Of a stretch of DNA of 64,000 nucleotides, positions 1 through 8,403 are shown piece by piece. The first letter of the stretch is position 1; the number at the start of each line of letters is the position of its first letter. Source of the stretch: Photorhabdus asymbiotica (GTDB lineage: Bacteria > Pseudomonadota > Gammaproteobacteria > Enterobacterales > Enterobacteriaceae). The DNA is taken from assembly GCF_003634575.1 (NCBI RefSeq), contig NZ_RBLJ01000003.1, positions 248,001-312,000 on the forward strand. The letters run 5' to 3'. A model generated the notes under the pieces. The model worked only from the letters and a program-made list of their open reading frames with translations, was not told the origin of the DNA and made no database searches. The position numbers and the translations under genes were made by a program.

Positions 1-137
1 ATGGTTACAGTCGCATTATCTTTATTCCCTCACTGTTAACCGTTGAATAAACCATGTAGAATGAGTGAATATCTTCTGAGTACGCTGCATTTCAAGAAAC
101 AATTAATTTTTACCTTTTTCAACAACAGGTTTTTCAA

Positions 138-1478
138 ATGCATCAAACCGATGTTACTGAGCACTCGCTCTTTTCATTAAGCTGGCCGATTTTTATTGAT
201 ATTCTTCTTCATCTGGTCACTTTATTAATTAACACCTACATGGTGAGCCATGTTTCTACTTCCTATCTGGCCGCTATGGCAGTCGGTAATCAGGTATTTG
301 ACCTGTTTATCACTATCTTCAATTTTATCAGCGTCGGTTGCAGCGTCGTTATTGCTCAATACATTGGTGCTGGCAAACGAGATAAAGCCAGTCAGGCGAT
401 CCATATTTCTATTGCATTCAACTTTTTACTTGGATTCAGCTGTGCATTAATTACTATCTTCTTCGGCTATAAAATCTTGCATATCATGAATATGCCAGAA
501 CATCTCATGAAAGATGGTTTTAGCTATCTGCACATTCTGGGTATTTGTCTGATCCCTGAAGCGATTTCAATTATTCTGGCAGCTTGTCTGCGGGTTTATG
601 GGAAATCTAAGGCTGCAATGTATGTCACGTTGATTGCTAACTTGCTGACTGTATTGGGTAATATGATTGTCCTGTATGGCTTCTTCGGGTTGCCTAAATA
701 TGGTCTGGAAGGTGTCGCTTGGTCTACAGTCTTTGGCCGAATTGTTGCTGTGATCCTGTTATTCTGTCTGCTCAGTTATGGCCTACGGATTAAATTTACG
801 CTGTCAGGTTTCCTGTTCTGGTCAAAGAGTATGTTGGGCAAAATCTTACATGTCGGTTTACCCGCTGCGGGCGAAAATGTCGTGTGGATCTTACAATATA
901 TGGCTGCCATCGCCTTTATTGGCTTGATGGGCGAAACCTCACTGGCCGCCCAAACGCTCTACTTCCAGCTATCGCTGTTTGTGATGCTGTTTGGTATTGC
1001 CACCAGCATTGGTAATGAAATCATGGTCGGCCATTTGGTCGGCGCTAAACGGTTTGAAGACGCTTATATTCGTGGACTCAACAGCCTGAAAATTGGCTGT
1101 GTCGTGACAATTGGTGTTGTCACCGCTTTTTGGCTGTTCAGAGTACCGATTCTGCATTTTCTGACGCAAGATGAAGCCATTATCAAGCTTTTATTGCCAT
1201 TATTCTTACTATCTGTATTTCTGGAGCCTATCCGTACCGCAAATATCGTTATGGTGAACGCATTGCGAGCATCCGGTGATGCGCGTTTCCCGCTATATGC
1301 TGCTCTATTCTTTATGTGGTGTGTTGCTATTCCGATAGGGTACTTTCTTGGGATAAAAATGCAGATGGGTATATTAGGTATTTGGATCGGTTTCTTCTGT
1401 GATGAATGGCTGCGTGGACTCACGAATACATGGCGTTGGAAATCTAAGAAATGGCAAACCAAACGATTAGATATTTAA
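138..1478 (+). CDS. MATE family multidrug/toxin efflux transporter
   Basis: The 446-residue product is hydrophobic throughout, with about twelve membrane segments in two similar halves, the length and layout of MATE (multi-antimicrobial extrusion) antiporters. The first half begins with a segment containing SWPIFIDILLHLV and a loop with GAGKRDKAS; the second half has the matching loop VGAKRFEDA. This internal symmetry is typical of the family, which exports cationic drugs or metabolites in exchange for Na+ or H+. The ATG start places the first helix close to the N-terminus, as expected. It is monocistronic, followed by a hairpin. The substrate cannot be read from sequence. Confidence 0.88.
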   Translation: MHQTDVTEHSLFSLSWPIFIDILLHLVTLLINTYMVSHVSTSYLAAMAVGNQVFDLFITIFNFISVGCSVVIAQYIGAGKRDKASQAIHISIAFNFLLGFSCALITIFFGYKILHIMNMPEHLMKDGFSYLHILGICLIPEAISIILAACLRVYGKSKAAMYVTLIANLLTVLGNMIVLYGFFGLPKYGLEGVAWSTVFGRIVAVILLFCLLSYGLRIKFTLSGFLFWSKSMLGKILHVGLPAAGENVVWILQYMAAIAFIGLMGETSLAAQTLYFQLSLFVMLFGIATSIGNEIMVGHLVGAKRFEDAYIRGLNSLKIGCVVTIGVVTAFWLFRVPILHFLTQDEAIIKLLLPLFLLSVFLEPIRTANIVMVNALRASGDARFPLYAALFFMWCVAIPIGYFLGIKMQMGILGIWIGFFCDEWLRGLTNTWRWKSKKWQTKRLDI

Positions 1479-1504
1479 TCAACAATCACTAATCACCAAA
1501 AAAT

Positions 1505-1551
1505 AACGGTGATAATAAGCAGGATGTTGCTAACTGCCCATTATCACCGTT
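1505..1551. terminator. Hairpin after the MATE gene, probable terminator
   Basis: Arms aacggtgataat (1505-1516) and attatcaccgtt (1540-1551) are perfectly complementary over 12 bp with a 23-base loop. It lies 26 bases after the stop codon. Only a short T stretch follows, so it may be weak. An ERIC element starts at its right edge. Confidence 0.55.
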
Positions 1552-1634
1552 TATACCCTTCATCCTTCAAGTTGCTGCTTTGTTGGCTGCGTTCACTTGC
1601 CGCCGCGCTGCAACTCGAAATCTATTGGATATAT
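1552..1634. repeat. ERIC element, short (about 83 bp) form
   Basis: Starts tataccct and ends in ggatata, with the ERIC inner arms (cttcaagttgctgctttgttgg at the left, ccgccgcgctgcaactcg at the right). The central part of the usual 127-bp element is missing. The gap falls between two gttcact-like stretches of a full element. The copy at 63715-63796 has the same deletion. Confidence 0.85.
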
Positions 1635-1638
1635 CCAT

Positions 1639-2310
1639 TTAATTAGCGGTTAAATGTTCTTCTTTGCCGTAATGTTCAGAACGTGGTCCATAGAGTAAAC
1701 CTCGGCGGCCACCCGCTGTCAGTAGGCGATAACTTGTAATACCCGCAATTTCATGACCTTTATCCGTAATGGTATTCGCGATTTGTGAAATTACCGCCGA
1801 CACTAATATTCCAACAAGATTACCATTCGAATTGCTGTCATTTTCAGTCGATGAGGCAACAGCCCGACCATTCCACAAGTGTTTGCCACTACGCAGATCC
1901 ACCAGCTTCGCTGAAGCCGTTACCCGGGTATCACTGTTAATAATCTGATATTGCGTACCGTATTCTTCAATATCCAGATAGAGCGCTGAATCCGCACCAA
2001 AAATCTCATGCAGTTTTTTATAACTGATATTTTGAGCATCCTGCGCCACTGTCACGCCATTTTGCTGCAACGTTTCTTCTACAACGGCAACCGGAAAAAC
2101 ATAGTAGCCAGATTCCGCCAGTGGATAAGTTACTTGAGAAACCAAGCTGTGCCCCGCTTTTACTTCTAGAGACTCATTCACTGCCGGCAACACCAGAATG
2201 GATTTTGGTTTGCTCTCTTTAAATGCCGTGTAATCATAAGGGACTGATTTGCTACACCCTGTTAGCATAAATGCAGCCAATAAACTTAACGCCACAAGAA
2301 TACGGTTCAT
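1639..2310 (-). CDS. DUF799 / GNA1162-family putative lipoprotein
   Basis: The 223-residue product starts with a lipoprotein signal (hydrophobic helix then LTGC, Cys19). The body (residues about 36-190) resembles the GNA1162/DUF799 family, with the phrases SILVLPAVNES near the start and DLRSGKHLWNGRA in the middle. These proteins are outer-membrane-associated lipoproteins usually encoded next to a CsgG-like lipoprotein and a DUF4810 lipoprotein, as here. The ATG overlaps the stop of the upstream gene by four bases, so they are translationally coupled. It is the last gene of the three-gene operon. The function of the trio is unknown; a cell-envelope complex is an inference. Confidence 0.82.
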   Translation of the reverse strand: MNRILVALSLLAAFMLTGCSKSVPYDYTAFKESKPKSILVLPAVNESLEVKAGHSLVSQVTYPLAESGYYVFPVAVVEETLQQNGVTVAQDAQNISYKKLHEIFGADSALYLDIEEYGTQYQIINSDTRVTASAKLVDLRSGKHLWNGRAVASSTENDSNSNGNLVGILVSAVISQIANTITDKGHEIAGITSYRLLTAGGRRGLLYGPRSEHYGKEEHLTAN

Positions 2311-2657
2311 TGCATTGTTCCTTTATTTTTATTTAATAAAAAATCCATAAATGGCGCTGATTCAGGAAACAATTTTTTCTCTGCTTCAAACTGATGGAAC
2401 GCTTCTGAAACACGACCAGACTTGCTATAGAGCAAACCCATCTGTGCATGCAGCCCAGGTGGTACAGGTTTATCTTTCGCTTTAGCTTTTTCAATCACTT
2501 GCTGCAAAGCCTGTAGCTGCTCTTCAAATCCCATCTTATCTTGCTGATAATACTGATAAATTGTAGGTTCGTATTTACCCCATTCATAAATCGTTTTTGG
2601 TTGACTGATGCAACCCGCTAAGAACATCACTGCCAGTAATAAGCCCGTTTTTTTCAT
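2307..2657 (-). CDS. DUF4810 domain putative lipoprotein
   Basis: About 116 residues from the preferred ATG (MKKTGLLLAVM). An in-frame ATG three codons upstream is possible, but starting at MKKTG gives a cleaner lipoprotein signal ending in LAGC. After the lipobox the protein has TIYEWGKYEP and a tetratricopeptide-like stretch (LHAQMGLLYSKSGRVSEAF) characteristic of DUF4810. It is the middle gene of the CsgG-DUF4810-DUF799 operon and shares four bases with the next gene. The likely role is accessory to the CsgG-like partner at the outer membrane. No catalytic residues are evident. Confidence 0.8.
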   Translation of the reverse strand: MKKTGLLLAVMFLAGCISQPKTIYEWGKYEPTIYQYYQQDKMGFEEQLQALQQVIEKAKAKDKPVPPGLHAQMGLLYSKSGRVSEAFHQFEAEKKLFPESAPFMDFLLNKNKGTMQ

Positions 2658-2687
2658 TAATATCATGAGAATATATCCCTAAATCTC

Positions 2688-3359
2688 TTAATTAGATGGC
2701 TTCCATGCACCAGTTTCAATATTTTCAACTAGGCTATTTACCGCTTCACGAATTGCCAGATCCAGCACTTTACCATTCAACGTAGAATCATAGCTGGCAG
2801 TACCGCCGAAACCGATAATTTCACGGTTAGATAATTTATATTCACCAGCCCCAGCCACAGAGAAAACCACTTCAGACGTTTCTACATTCACTACATTTAG
2901 CATAACTTTTGAATAAGCTACTTGTGATTTACCTCGTCCGAGCAGGCCCCATAACTGATGATCACCAACTTCTTTGCGACCAAATTCGGTCACATCGCCG
3001 GTAATGATGTAGTTAGCGCCTTTCAGCTTCTGCGGCTTGCCTTGTAAGCCTGCTTCGGCTCTCAGTTCCGTCATATTAGTACGTTCCAGAACCGTAAAAC
3101 GTCCAGTCTGTTGTAAGTGGGTGATTAAAATCGTTTTAGATTGATTACCCAGACGATCAACTCCATCAGAGAAAATCCCGTTTTGATAACTGGAACGGTT
3201 TTCAAACTTACCGATAGCAATTGGGCTACGAACGCCTTGATATACCGTGTTATAAGAATTAACTTTCTGTACCTGAACGGTATTGGAAGATTCAGTGGCA
3301 CATCCAGTTAATATTGCTGAAGCCAAACAAATTGAAGATAAAACCAACTTACCTTGCAT
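2688..3359 (-). CDS. CsgG/HfaB family putative outer-membrane lipoprotein
   Basis: A 223-residue lipoprotein (lipobox LTGC, residues 17-20) whose body resembles CsgG: an N-terminal region with RSPIAIGKFENRS, a middle segment with GRFTVLERTNM, then GANYIITGDVTEFGRK, and a C-terminal amphipathic part ending with AVNSLVENIETG. In curli systems CsgG forms the secretion pore, but no csgA/B/E/F genes are nearby. The company of DUF4810 and DUF799 lipoproteins marks the separate 'CsgG-like trio' whose role is not established. It is the first gene of the operon, with 30 bases to the next ATG. The promoter should lie in the AT-rich DNA right of 3360. Confidence 0.83.
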   Translation of the reverse strand: MQGKLVLSSICLASAILTGCATESSNTVQVQKVNSYNTVYQGVRSPIAIGKFENRSSYQNGIFSDGVDRLGNQSKTILITHLQQTGRFTVLERTNMTELRAEAGLQGKPQKLKGANYIITGDVTEFGRKEVGDHQLWGLLGRGKSQVAYSKVMLNVVNVETSEVVFSVAGAGEYKLSNREIIGFGGTASYDSTLNGKVLDLAIREAVNSLVENIETGAWKPSN

Positions 3360-3930
3360 AACAACCTATTCCTACATAAAGAATTATTCGTTTATCCGCC
3401 TGATATCAGCTTGTAAGATGCAAAAATTGGCAGATAACATTTTCATTAAAATTTATTTACATCAGAAATTATTATGAATAAGCCTGAGTTGTGTGGCTAG
3501 CACTTTATACTAAAACAGTAAAAAAACACCTGTTATATCACATTGTTATTAATTGCCTTTATCTGTGTAGTTAATAAAACCGCATTAACTTAAATTAAAA
3601 TTTAAATATTTTATTAATGTTTATATTATTAATTAAATTTTTCGCATTCTCTGTCACAAATGTTCATTTATTAATGACTAAATATCATTCAAAAATAACC
3701 GGTTAATTAAGTTAAACAGGTAAAATAGCCATTTTTCAACATGGAATAACATAATCGAGATAAATATGAATAAAGGAAAATTGCTATCCAATTAATCTCA
3801 CTATCCCCACTGATGAAAAATTCGGTATTTATATACACAAGCCTCTGGCAGAAAAACACCAGAGGCATTTTTTTGAACTTCCTTTTTTCCCCACCGTTTA
3901 ACACATTATTTTTGCGAGCTACCCGGCTAC
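3360..3930. other. Intergenic region, AT-rich, with an orphan + strand terminator
   Basis: No convincing gene. The right-hand part ends in a strong + strand terminator (listed separately) with no + strand gene upstream. A nine-codon frame (ATG at 3765, MNKGKLLSN) lies before it. The left-hand part should carry the promoter of the CsgG-like operon. Confidence 0.6.
3841..3874 (+). terminator. Rho-independent terminator with no upstream gene
   Basis: Arms gcctctgg (3841-3848) and ccagaggc (3859-3866) around a 10-base loop, followed by a run of seven T on the + strand (3868-3874). The T-run position means it ends + strand transcripts, yet both flanking genes are on the - strand. A small RNA transcribed from somewhere in 3500-3840 would explain it. 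Confidence 0.65.
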
Positions 3931-5010
3931 CTACTGCATGGATTGCTTCACAAATTCCGCAAATAGCTTTGCATTCTTTCCTACCGAAGCCGATTCCAAT
4001 GCCGATAGATACTGAGTTCTATTTTTAAGCTTAATCACTGTCCAGGGGTATCCACCGATTACCAGCAAGAAATTCATTAAAAATCTGGCAGTACGGCCAT
4101 TACCATCAGAGAACGGGTGAATATAACCCAGAAAAAGATGACCCAAGATAGCCTTGACTACAAAATACTCTTCATTCGCGATCAACTCTTTCAGTGCTTC
4201 CATACAATCCATCAGCTGCTCACTGGCTGGCGGTACATGCATTGAAGTACGGATATAAATCGGCACTTTACGGAACCCCGCCAAATCCAATCTGTTGATA
4301 ATTCCAGCATCCACACAGGGGTTAAACAATGCTGTGAACCAGTCAGTCAAACCAACATCGACCAGATAGCGGATATCCAGGCTCTCTCTATCCCCATGTG
4401 CCTCACGTAGCAGCCCTTTAACCTTATTAAACGCATCATAATAACCTCTGGCAGCCAGTGCGTCCTTTTGCTCCTTATCCTTTTGAATTGTATCTGGCGA
4501 CCAGTCACCATTAGATAAACACTCAATTAACTCTGGCATAACCTTGTAACCTTCGATAGATAACGAGTTGTAGGCATCGCTCACGTAGAGACTGCTCATC
4601 ATCGCATGTATCTCTTCGATTGAACGCTCAAAGAAGTCAAAACGGGGTGGAAAATCGTCAAATACTTCAATTACATCCTGTCTCATCTCCTGCCACAGAA
4701 TCCGCACACGAATTGCACTTGGGGATTCTCCCCGACTAGCGCCTACAATTATCGGAGTATGGTCAAATGGGTTAACCCACTTAACACCTTCAAAACCGGC
4801 ACCCTCCATGATGGTTTGTAATTTTCGGCTTTCGGCTTTCATCTTTAACTGTTCATAAGCTCCAATTAACCGGTTTCCCGATGCAAGGTTCTTAGTGGTC
4901 AGCAACGCTTCTGAAAGCAAACTTAGATCAGCACGCTGGAGCGCCAACTGAATATTTAATGGATTAGCTTTGAAGGTTTGTGGGCCCGTTTCAACTAGCG
5001 CACTTTCCAA
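3931..5010 (-). CDS. Fic family protein, N-terminus uncertain
   Basis: Fic-domain enzymes usually transfer AMP from ATP to hydroxyl groups of target proteins. A full Fic motif HPFSDGNGRTAR lies near residues 297-308, with the catalytic His and the phosphate-binding residues intact. The stretch SLSIEGY (around residue 150) fits the inhibitory (S/T)xxxE(G/N) motif, so the protein should be autoinhibited (class II-like). The open frame begins only at a TTG with no ribosome site, and an in-frame stop lies just upstream. The first ATG in frame is about 57 codons in. The first 55 residues (NPLNIQLALQRADLSL) resemble the N-terminus of another Fic subgroup, so the gene may be a fusion or 5'-truncated. 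The domain assignment is firm; activity is uncertain. Confidence 0.75.
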   Translation of the reverse strand: MESALVETGPQTFKANPLNIQLALQRADLSLLSEALLTTKNLASGNRLIGAYEQLKMKAESRKLQTIMEGAGFEGVKWVNPFDHTPIIVGASRGESPSAIRVRILWQEMRQDVIEVFDDFPPRFDFFERSIEEIHAMMSSLYVSDAYNSLSIEGYKVMPELIECLSNGDWSPDTIQKDKEQKDALAARGYYDAFNKVKGLLREAHGDRESLDIRYLVDVGLTDWFTALFNPCVDAGIINRLDLAGFRKVPIYIRTSMHVPPASEQLMDCMEALKELIANEEYFVVKAILGHLFLGYIHPFSDGNGRTARFLMNFLLVIGGYPWTVIKLKNRTQYLSALESASVGKNAKLFAEFVKQSMQ

Positions 5011-5337
5011 TGAAGGGAAAATTAATCTAATTCAAATATACCGTCACCTTAATTACAAATAATTTCACAACATAATTATAAAATAATTTTAATATTATTG
5101 CTTATTTTACAACAAGATTATCTATATTTAACAACATAATACTCTTTATGATACTATGGATAATAATAACCTCAGGTAGTTTATAACTCATCAATGCAGT
5201 GGGTTCTCCGCGATACCCAGGAGTGTTTTGAATGAAAAACGAGCCGGGCTATGAAAGCAATTTCGCCTGATTCGTCAAGGTGTTATTGCATCAAAAGTAA
5301 AGCAATATCGTCATTCAAAAAATTAAGGAGAAGACCG
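5011..5337 (+). promoter_or_regulatory. Upstream region and leader of the formate dehydrogenase operon
   Basis: An AT-rich stretch is followed at about 5190-5255 by a more GC-rich segment that can fold: gggt/accc and ctcc/ggag pairings interleave around 5201-5223. The open frame extends upstream of the fdoG ATG to 5251, but the homologous start and the ribosome site aaggagaag (just before 5338) place this part in the untranslated leader. A cofactor-sensing leader is possible; I could not match it to a known riboswitch. Confidence 0.35.
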
Positions 5338-8300
5338 ATGCAGGTCAGCAGAAGAGCTTTCTTCAAGATCTGCGCAGGTGGTATGGCGGGAACAACAGCC
5401 GCCGCGCTGGGATTTGCTCCATCCGTTGCGCTGGCTGAGACTCGTCAGTACAAACTACTGCGCTCACGTGAAATTCGTAATAACTGCACTTATTGCTCCG
5501 TTGGCTGTGGCATTCTCATGTACAGCCTAGGTGATGGTGCGAAAAACGCCAAAGAAAGCATTTTTCATATCGAAGGTGATCCTGATCACCCAGTCAGTCG
5601 TGGCTCTCTGTGTCCGAAAGGTGCCGGAGTGCTTGACTATATTCGCAGTGAAAACCGCCTGCAATACCCCGAATACCGTGCTCCGGGTTCTGATCAATGG
5701 CAACGTATCAGTTGGCATGAAGCAATTGAGCGGATTGCTCGTCTGATGAAAGATGACCGTGATGCCAATTTTGTTGAGAAAAACGAAAATAATGTCACCG
5801 TCAATCGTTGGCTGACAACAGGTATGCTCTGTTCCTCCGCCGCCAGCAATGAAACCGGCATCCTCGATCAAAAATTCACCCGCGCAATGGGCATGATCGC
5901 CATTGATTGTCAGGCACGTCTGTGTCATGGCCCGACGGTATCGGCTCTGGCGCCAACGTTTGGCCGTGGTGCTATGACCAATAACTGGGTCGATATTAAA
6001 AACACCAACGTTGTCCTGATCATGGGCGGAAATGCTGCCGAAGCGCATCCAGTCGGTTTCAAATGGGTTATTGAAGCCAAAATTAAAAATAATGCCCAAG
6101 TGATTGTGGTTGATCCGCGTTTCAATCGCAGTGCCGCGGTAGCCGATTTCTACGCGCCGATTCGTGCCGGTTCAGATACCGCCTTCTTACTGGGTATGAT
6201 CCGCTATTTGATAGAGAATAATGCTATCCAATCTGAGTACGTTAAAGCTTACACCAACGCCGGTTTCATCGTTCGTCAAGATTACCAATTCGAAGATGGC
6301 TTATTCAGTGGCTTTGATCAAGCCACCAAAAGCTATGACAGATCCTCATGGCATTACGAAACCGATGAGCAAGGCTACGCCAAACGAGATGACACACTGT
6401 CTCATCCACGTTGTGTATGGAACTTATTAAAAAATCACGTTGAACGTTACACCCCAGAACAGGTTTCCAACCTGTGTGGGACTTCAAAAGAAGATTTCCT
6501 CTATATCTGTTCCCAGCTGGCAAGTACCGCAGTCACCAACCGCACCGCAACCATTCTCTACGCACTCGGCTGGACTCACCATACTGGCGGTGCTCAAATT
6601 ATCCGCGCAGCTGCTATGATTCAATTACTGTTAGGTAACGTAGGAATGCCGGGCGGCGGTGTTAATGCATTGCGTGGTCACTCCAATATTCAGGGCTACA
6701 GTGACCTTGGTTTACTGTCGCTTAACTTGCCCGGCTATCTGCCTTTACCAAGTGAAAAACAGGAGAATCTCACAACCTATCTGGCGCAAACCACACCGAA
6801 AACCATCGTGCCAGATCAAGTTAATTATTGGAAAAATACACCGAATTTCTTTATCAGTTTGTTGAAAAGCTTCTGGGGGGAGCACGCCACAGCCGAAAAT
6901 GATTGGGGTTATGACTGGCTACCGAAATGGGACAAAAGCTACGATATCATGACACAAGCTGAGTTAATGGCTCAGGGTAAAATGAATGGCTACATTGTCC
7001 AAGGTTTTAACCCGCTGGCGGCATTCCCAGATAAAAATAAATCCAGTAAGGCACTCTCAAAACTGAAATATCTGGTGGTGATTGATCCATTGGTCACAGA
7101 ATCATCTAACTTCTGGCAGAATCATGGCGAGATGAATGATGTCAATCCGGCTAATATCCAGACCGAAGTTTTCCGTCTGCCCTCCTCCTGTTTTGCAGAA
7201 GAAAACGGATCAATCGCTAACTCAGGCCGCTGGCTGCAATGGCATTGGGCTGGCGCACAACCACCGGGAGAAGCACTGCATGACGGTAAAATTCTTGGCA
7301 AGTTGTTACTACGTCTGCGTGAACTTTACCGAATAGAAGGTGGCGCTTACTCTGAACCTATCATGAAGCTGTCATGGGATTATCAAAATCCTGAAGATCC
7401 AACACCAGAAGAAGTTGCCCGTGAAGCCAATGGTAAAGCCTTAGCGGATATTAAAGATGAAAATGGCAATATCATGCTGAAAAAAGGCCAGCAACTTTCT
7501 AGCTTCTCTCAACTAAAAAATGATGGCACCACAGCCAGCTTCTGCTGGGTTTACACTGGTTGCTGGACCGAAGAAGGCAACCAAATGGCGCGCCGCGATA
7601 ATTCAGATCCCTCCGGGCTGGGTTGTACTCCGGGTTGGGCTTGGGCATGGCCGCAAAACCGCAGAGTGCTCTACAATCGTGCATCGGTTGATCCACAAGG
7701 TAAACCGTGGGACCCAAACCGTCAGTTAATCAAATGGGATGGTAATAAATGGAGTGGCTTTGACGTTGTTGATTACAGCAATGCCGCACCGGGAACCCAT
7801 GTCGGACCGTTTATCATGCACCCAGAAGGGGTCGCTCGCTTATTCTCCATTGATAAAATGGCGGATGGCCCTTTTCCTGAACATTACGAACCGATCGAAT
7901 CACCTATCAGCACAAATCCACTTCACCCAAATGTTATCTCCAACCCAGTTGCGCGGATCTTTCATTCTGATGTTGCTTATATGGGAGAAGCGCATGAATT
8001 CCCTTATGTTGCAACCACTTACTCCATTACCGAGTTGTTCCGTCACTGGACAAAACACGCCCAGCTTAATGCCGTCGTTCAACCCGAACAGTTTATTGAA
8101 ATCGGTGAAAAACTGGCGGCAGAAAAAGGCATTATTCAGGGTGATGAAGTCAAGGTGTCCTCCAAACGTGGTTTTATCAAAGCCAAAGCAGTTGTCACCA
8201 AGCGCATTCAACAACTGACCATTAACGGTAAACCAGTTGAAACCATTGGTATTCCTTGCCACTGGGGATTTGCTGGGGCAACCCGAAAAGGTTTTCTAGC

Positions 8301-8385
8301 CAATACGCTCACGCCTTCTGTGGGTGATACCAACGCACATACACCAGAATACAAAGCATTTTTGGTAAATGTGGAAAAGGTATAA
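5338..8385 (+). CDS. fdoG: Formate dehydrogenase-O/N major subunit, cysteine variant
   Basis: Catalytic subunit of the membrane-bound respiratory formate dehydrogenase, oxidising formate to CO2 at a bis-MGD molybdenum centre on the periplasmic side. From this ATG the product is 1015 residues, matching FdnG/FdoG, and starts with a twin-arginine signal (SRRAFFKICAGG) nearly identical to FdoG. A [4Fe-4S] motif CTYCSVGC follows. At residue 196, where E. coli uses UGA-encoded selenocysteine, this gene has TGT (cysteine) at 5923-5925, in the context QARLCHGPTV. There is no in-frame TGA, so selenocysteine insertion is not needed. The ribosome site aaggagaag supports the start. fdoH and fdoI follow directly. 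Confidence 0.95.
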   Translation: MQVSRRAFFKICAGGMAGTTAAALGFAPSVALAETRQYKLLRSREIRNNCTYCSVGCGILMYSLGDGAKNAKESIFHIEGDPDHPVSRGSLCPKGAGVLDYIRSENRLQYPEYRAPGSDQWQRISWHEAIERIARLMKDDRDANFVEKNENNVTVNRWLTTGMLCSSAASNETGILDQKFTRAMGMIAIDCQARLCHGPTVSALAPTFGRGAMTNNWVDIKNTNVVLIMGGNAAEAHPVGFKWVIEAKIKNNAQVIVVDPRFNRSAAVADFYAPIRAGSDTAFLLGMIRYLIENNAIQSEYVKAYTNAGFIVRQDYQFEDGLFSGFDQATKSYDRSSWHYETDEQGYAKRDDTLSHPRCVWNLLKNHVERYTPEQVSNLCGTSKEDFLYICSQLASTAVTNRTATILYALGWTHHTGGAQIIRAAAMIQLLLGNVGMPGGGVNALRGHSNIQGYSDLGLLSLNLPGYLPLPSEKQENLTTYLAQTTPKTIVPDQVNYWKNTPNFFISLLKSFWGEHATAENDWGYDWLPKWDKSYDIMTQAELMAQGKMNGYIVQGFNPLAAFPDKNKSSKALSKLKYLVVIDPLVTESSNFWQNHGEMNDVNPANIQTEVFRLPSSCFAEENGSIANSGRWLQWHWAGAQPPGEALHDGKILGKLLLRLRELYRIEGGAYSEPIMKLSWDYQNPEDPTPEEVAREANGKALADIKDENGNIMLKKGQQLSSFSQLKNDGTTASFCWVYTGCWTEEGNQMARRDNSDPSGLGCTPGWAWAWPQNRRVLYNRASVDPQGKPWDPNRQLIKWDGNKWSGFDVVDYSNAAPGTHVGPFIMHPEGVARLFSIDKMADGPFPEHYEPIESPISTNPLHPNVISNPVARIFHSDVAYMGEAHEFPYVATTYSITELFRHWTKHAQLNAVVQPEQFIEIGEKLAAEKGIIQGDEVKVSSKRGFIKAKAVVTKRIQQLTINGKPVETIGIPCHWGFAGATRKGFLANTLTPSVGDTNAHTPEYKAFLVNVEKV

Positions 8386-8403
8386 CAGGAGCGAAGATTA
8401 ACC

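Noticed and set aside
5251-5337. N-terminal extension of fdoG by 29 codons
   Set aside because: The homologous start, the twin-arginine signal and the ribosome site all point to 5338; the extra codons are leader.
7739-8218. 159-codon frame inside fdoG
   Set aside because: It overlaps the conserved fdoG frame completely and has no known similarity.
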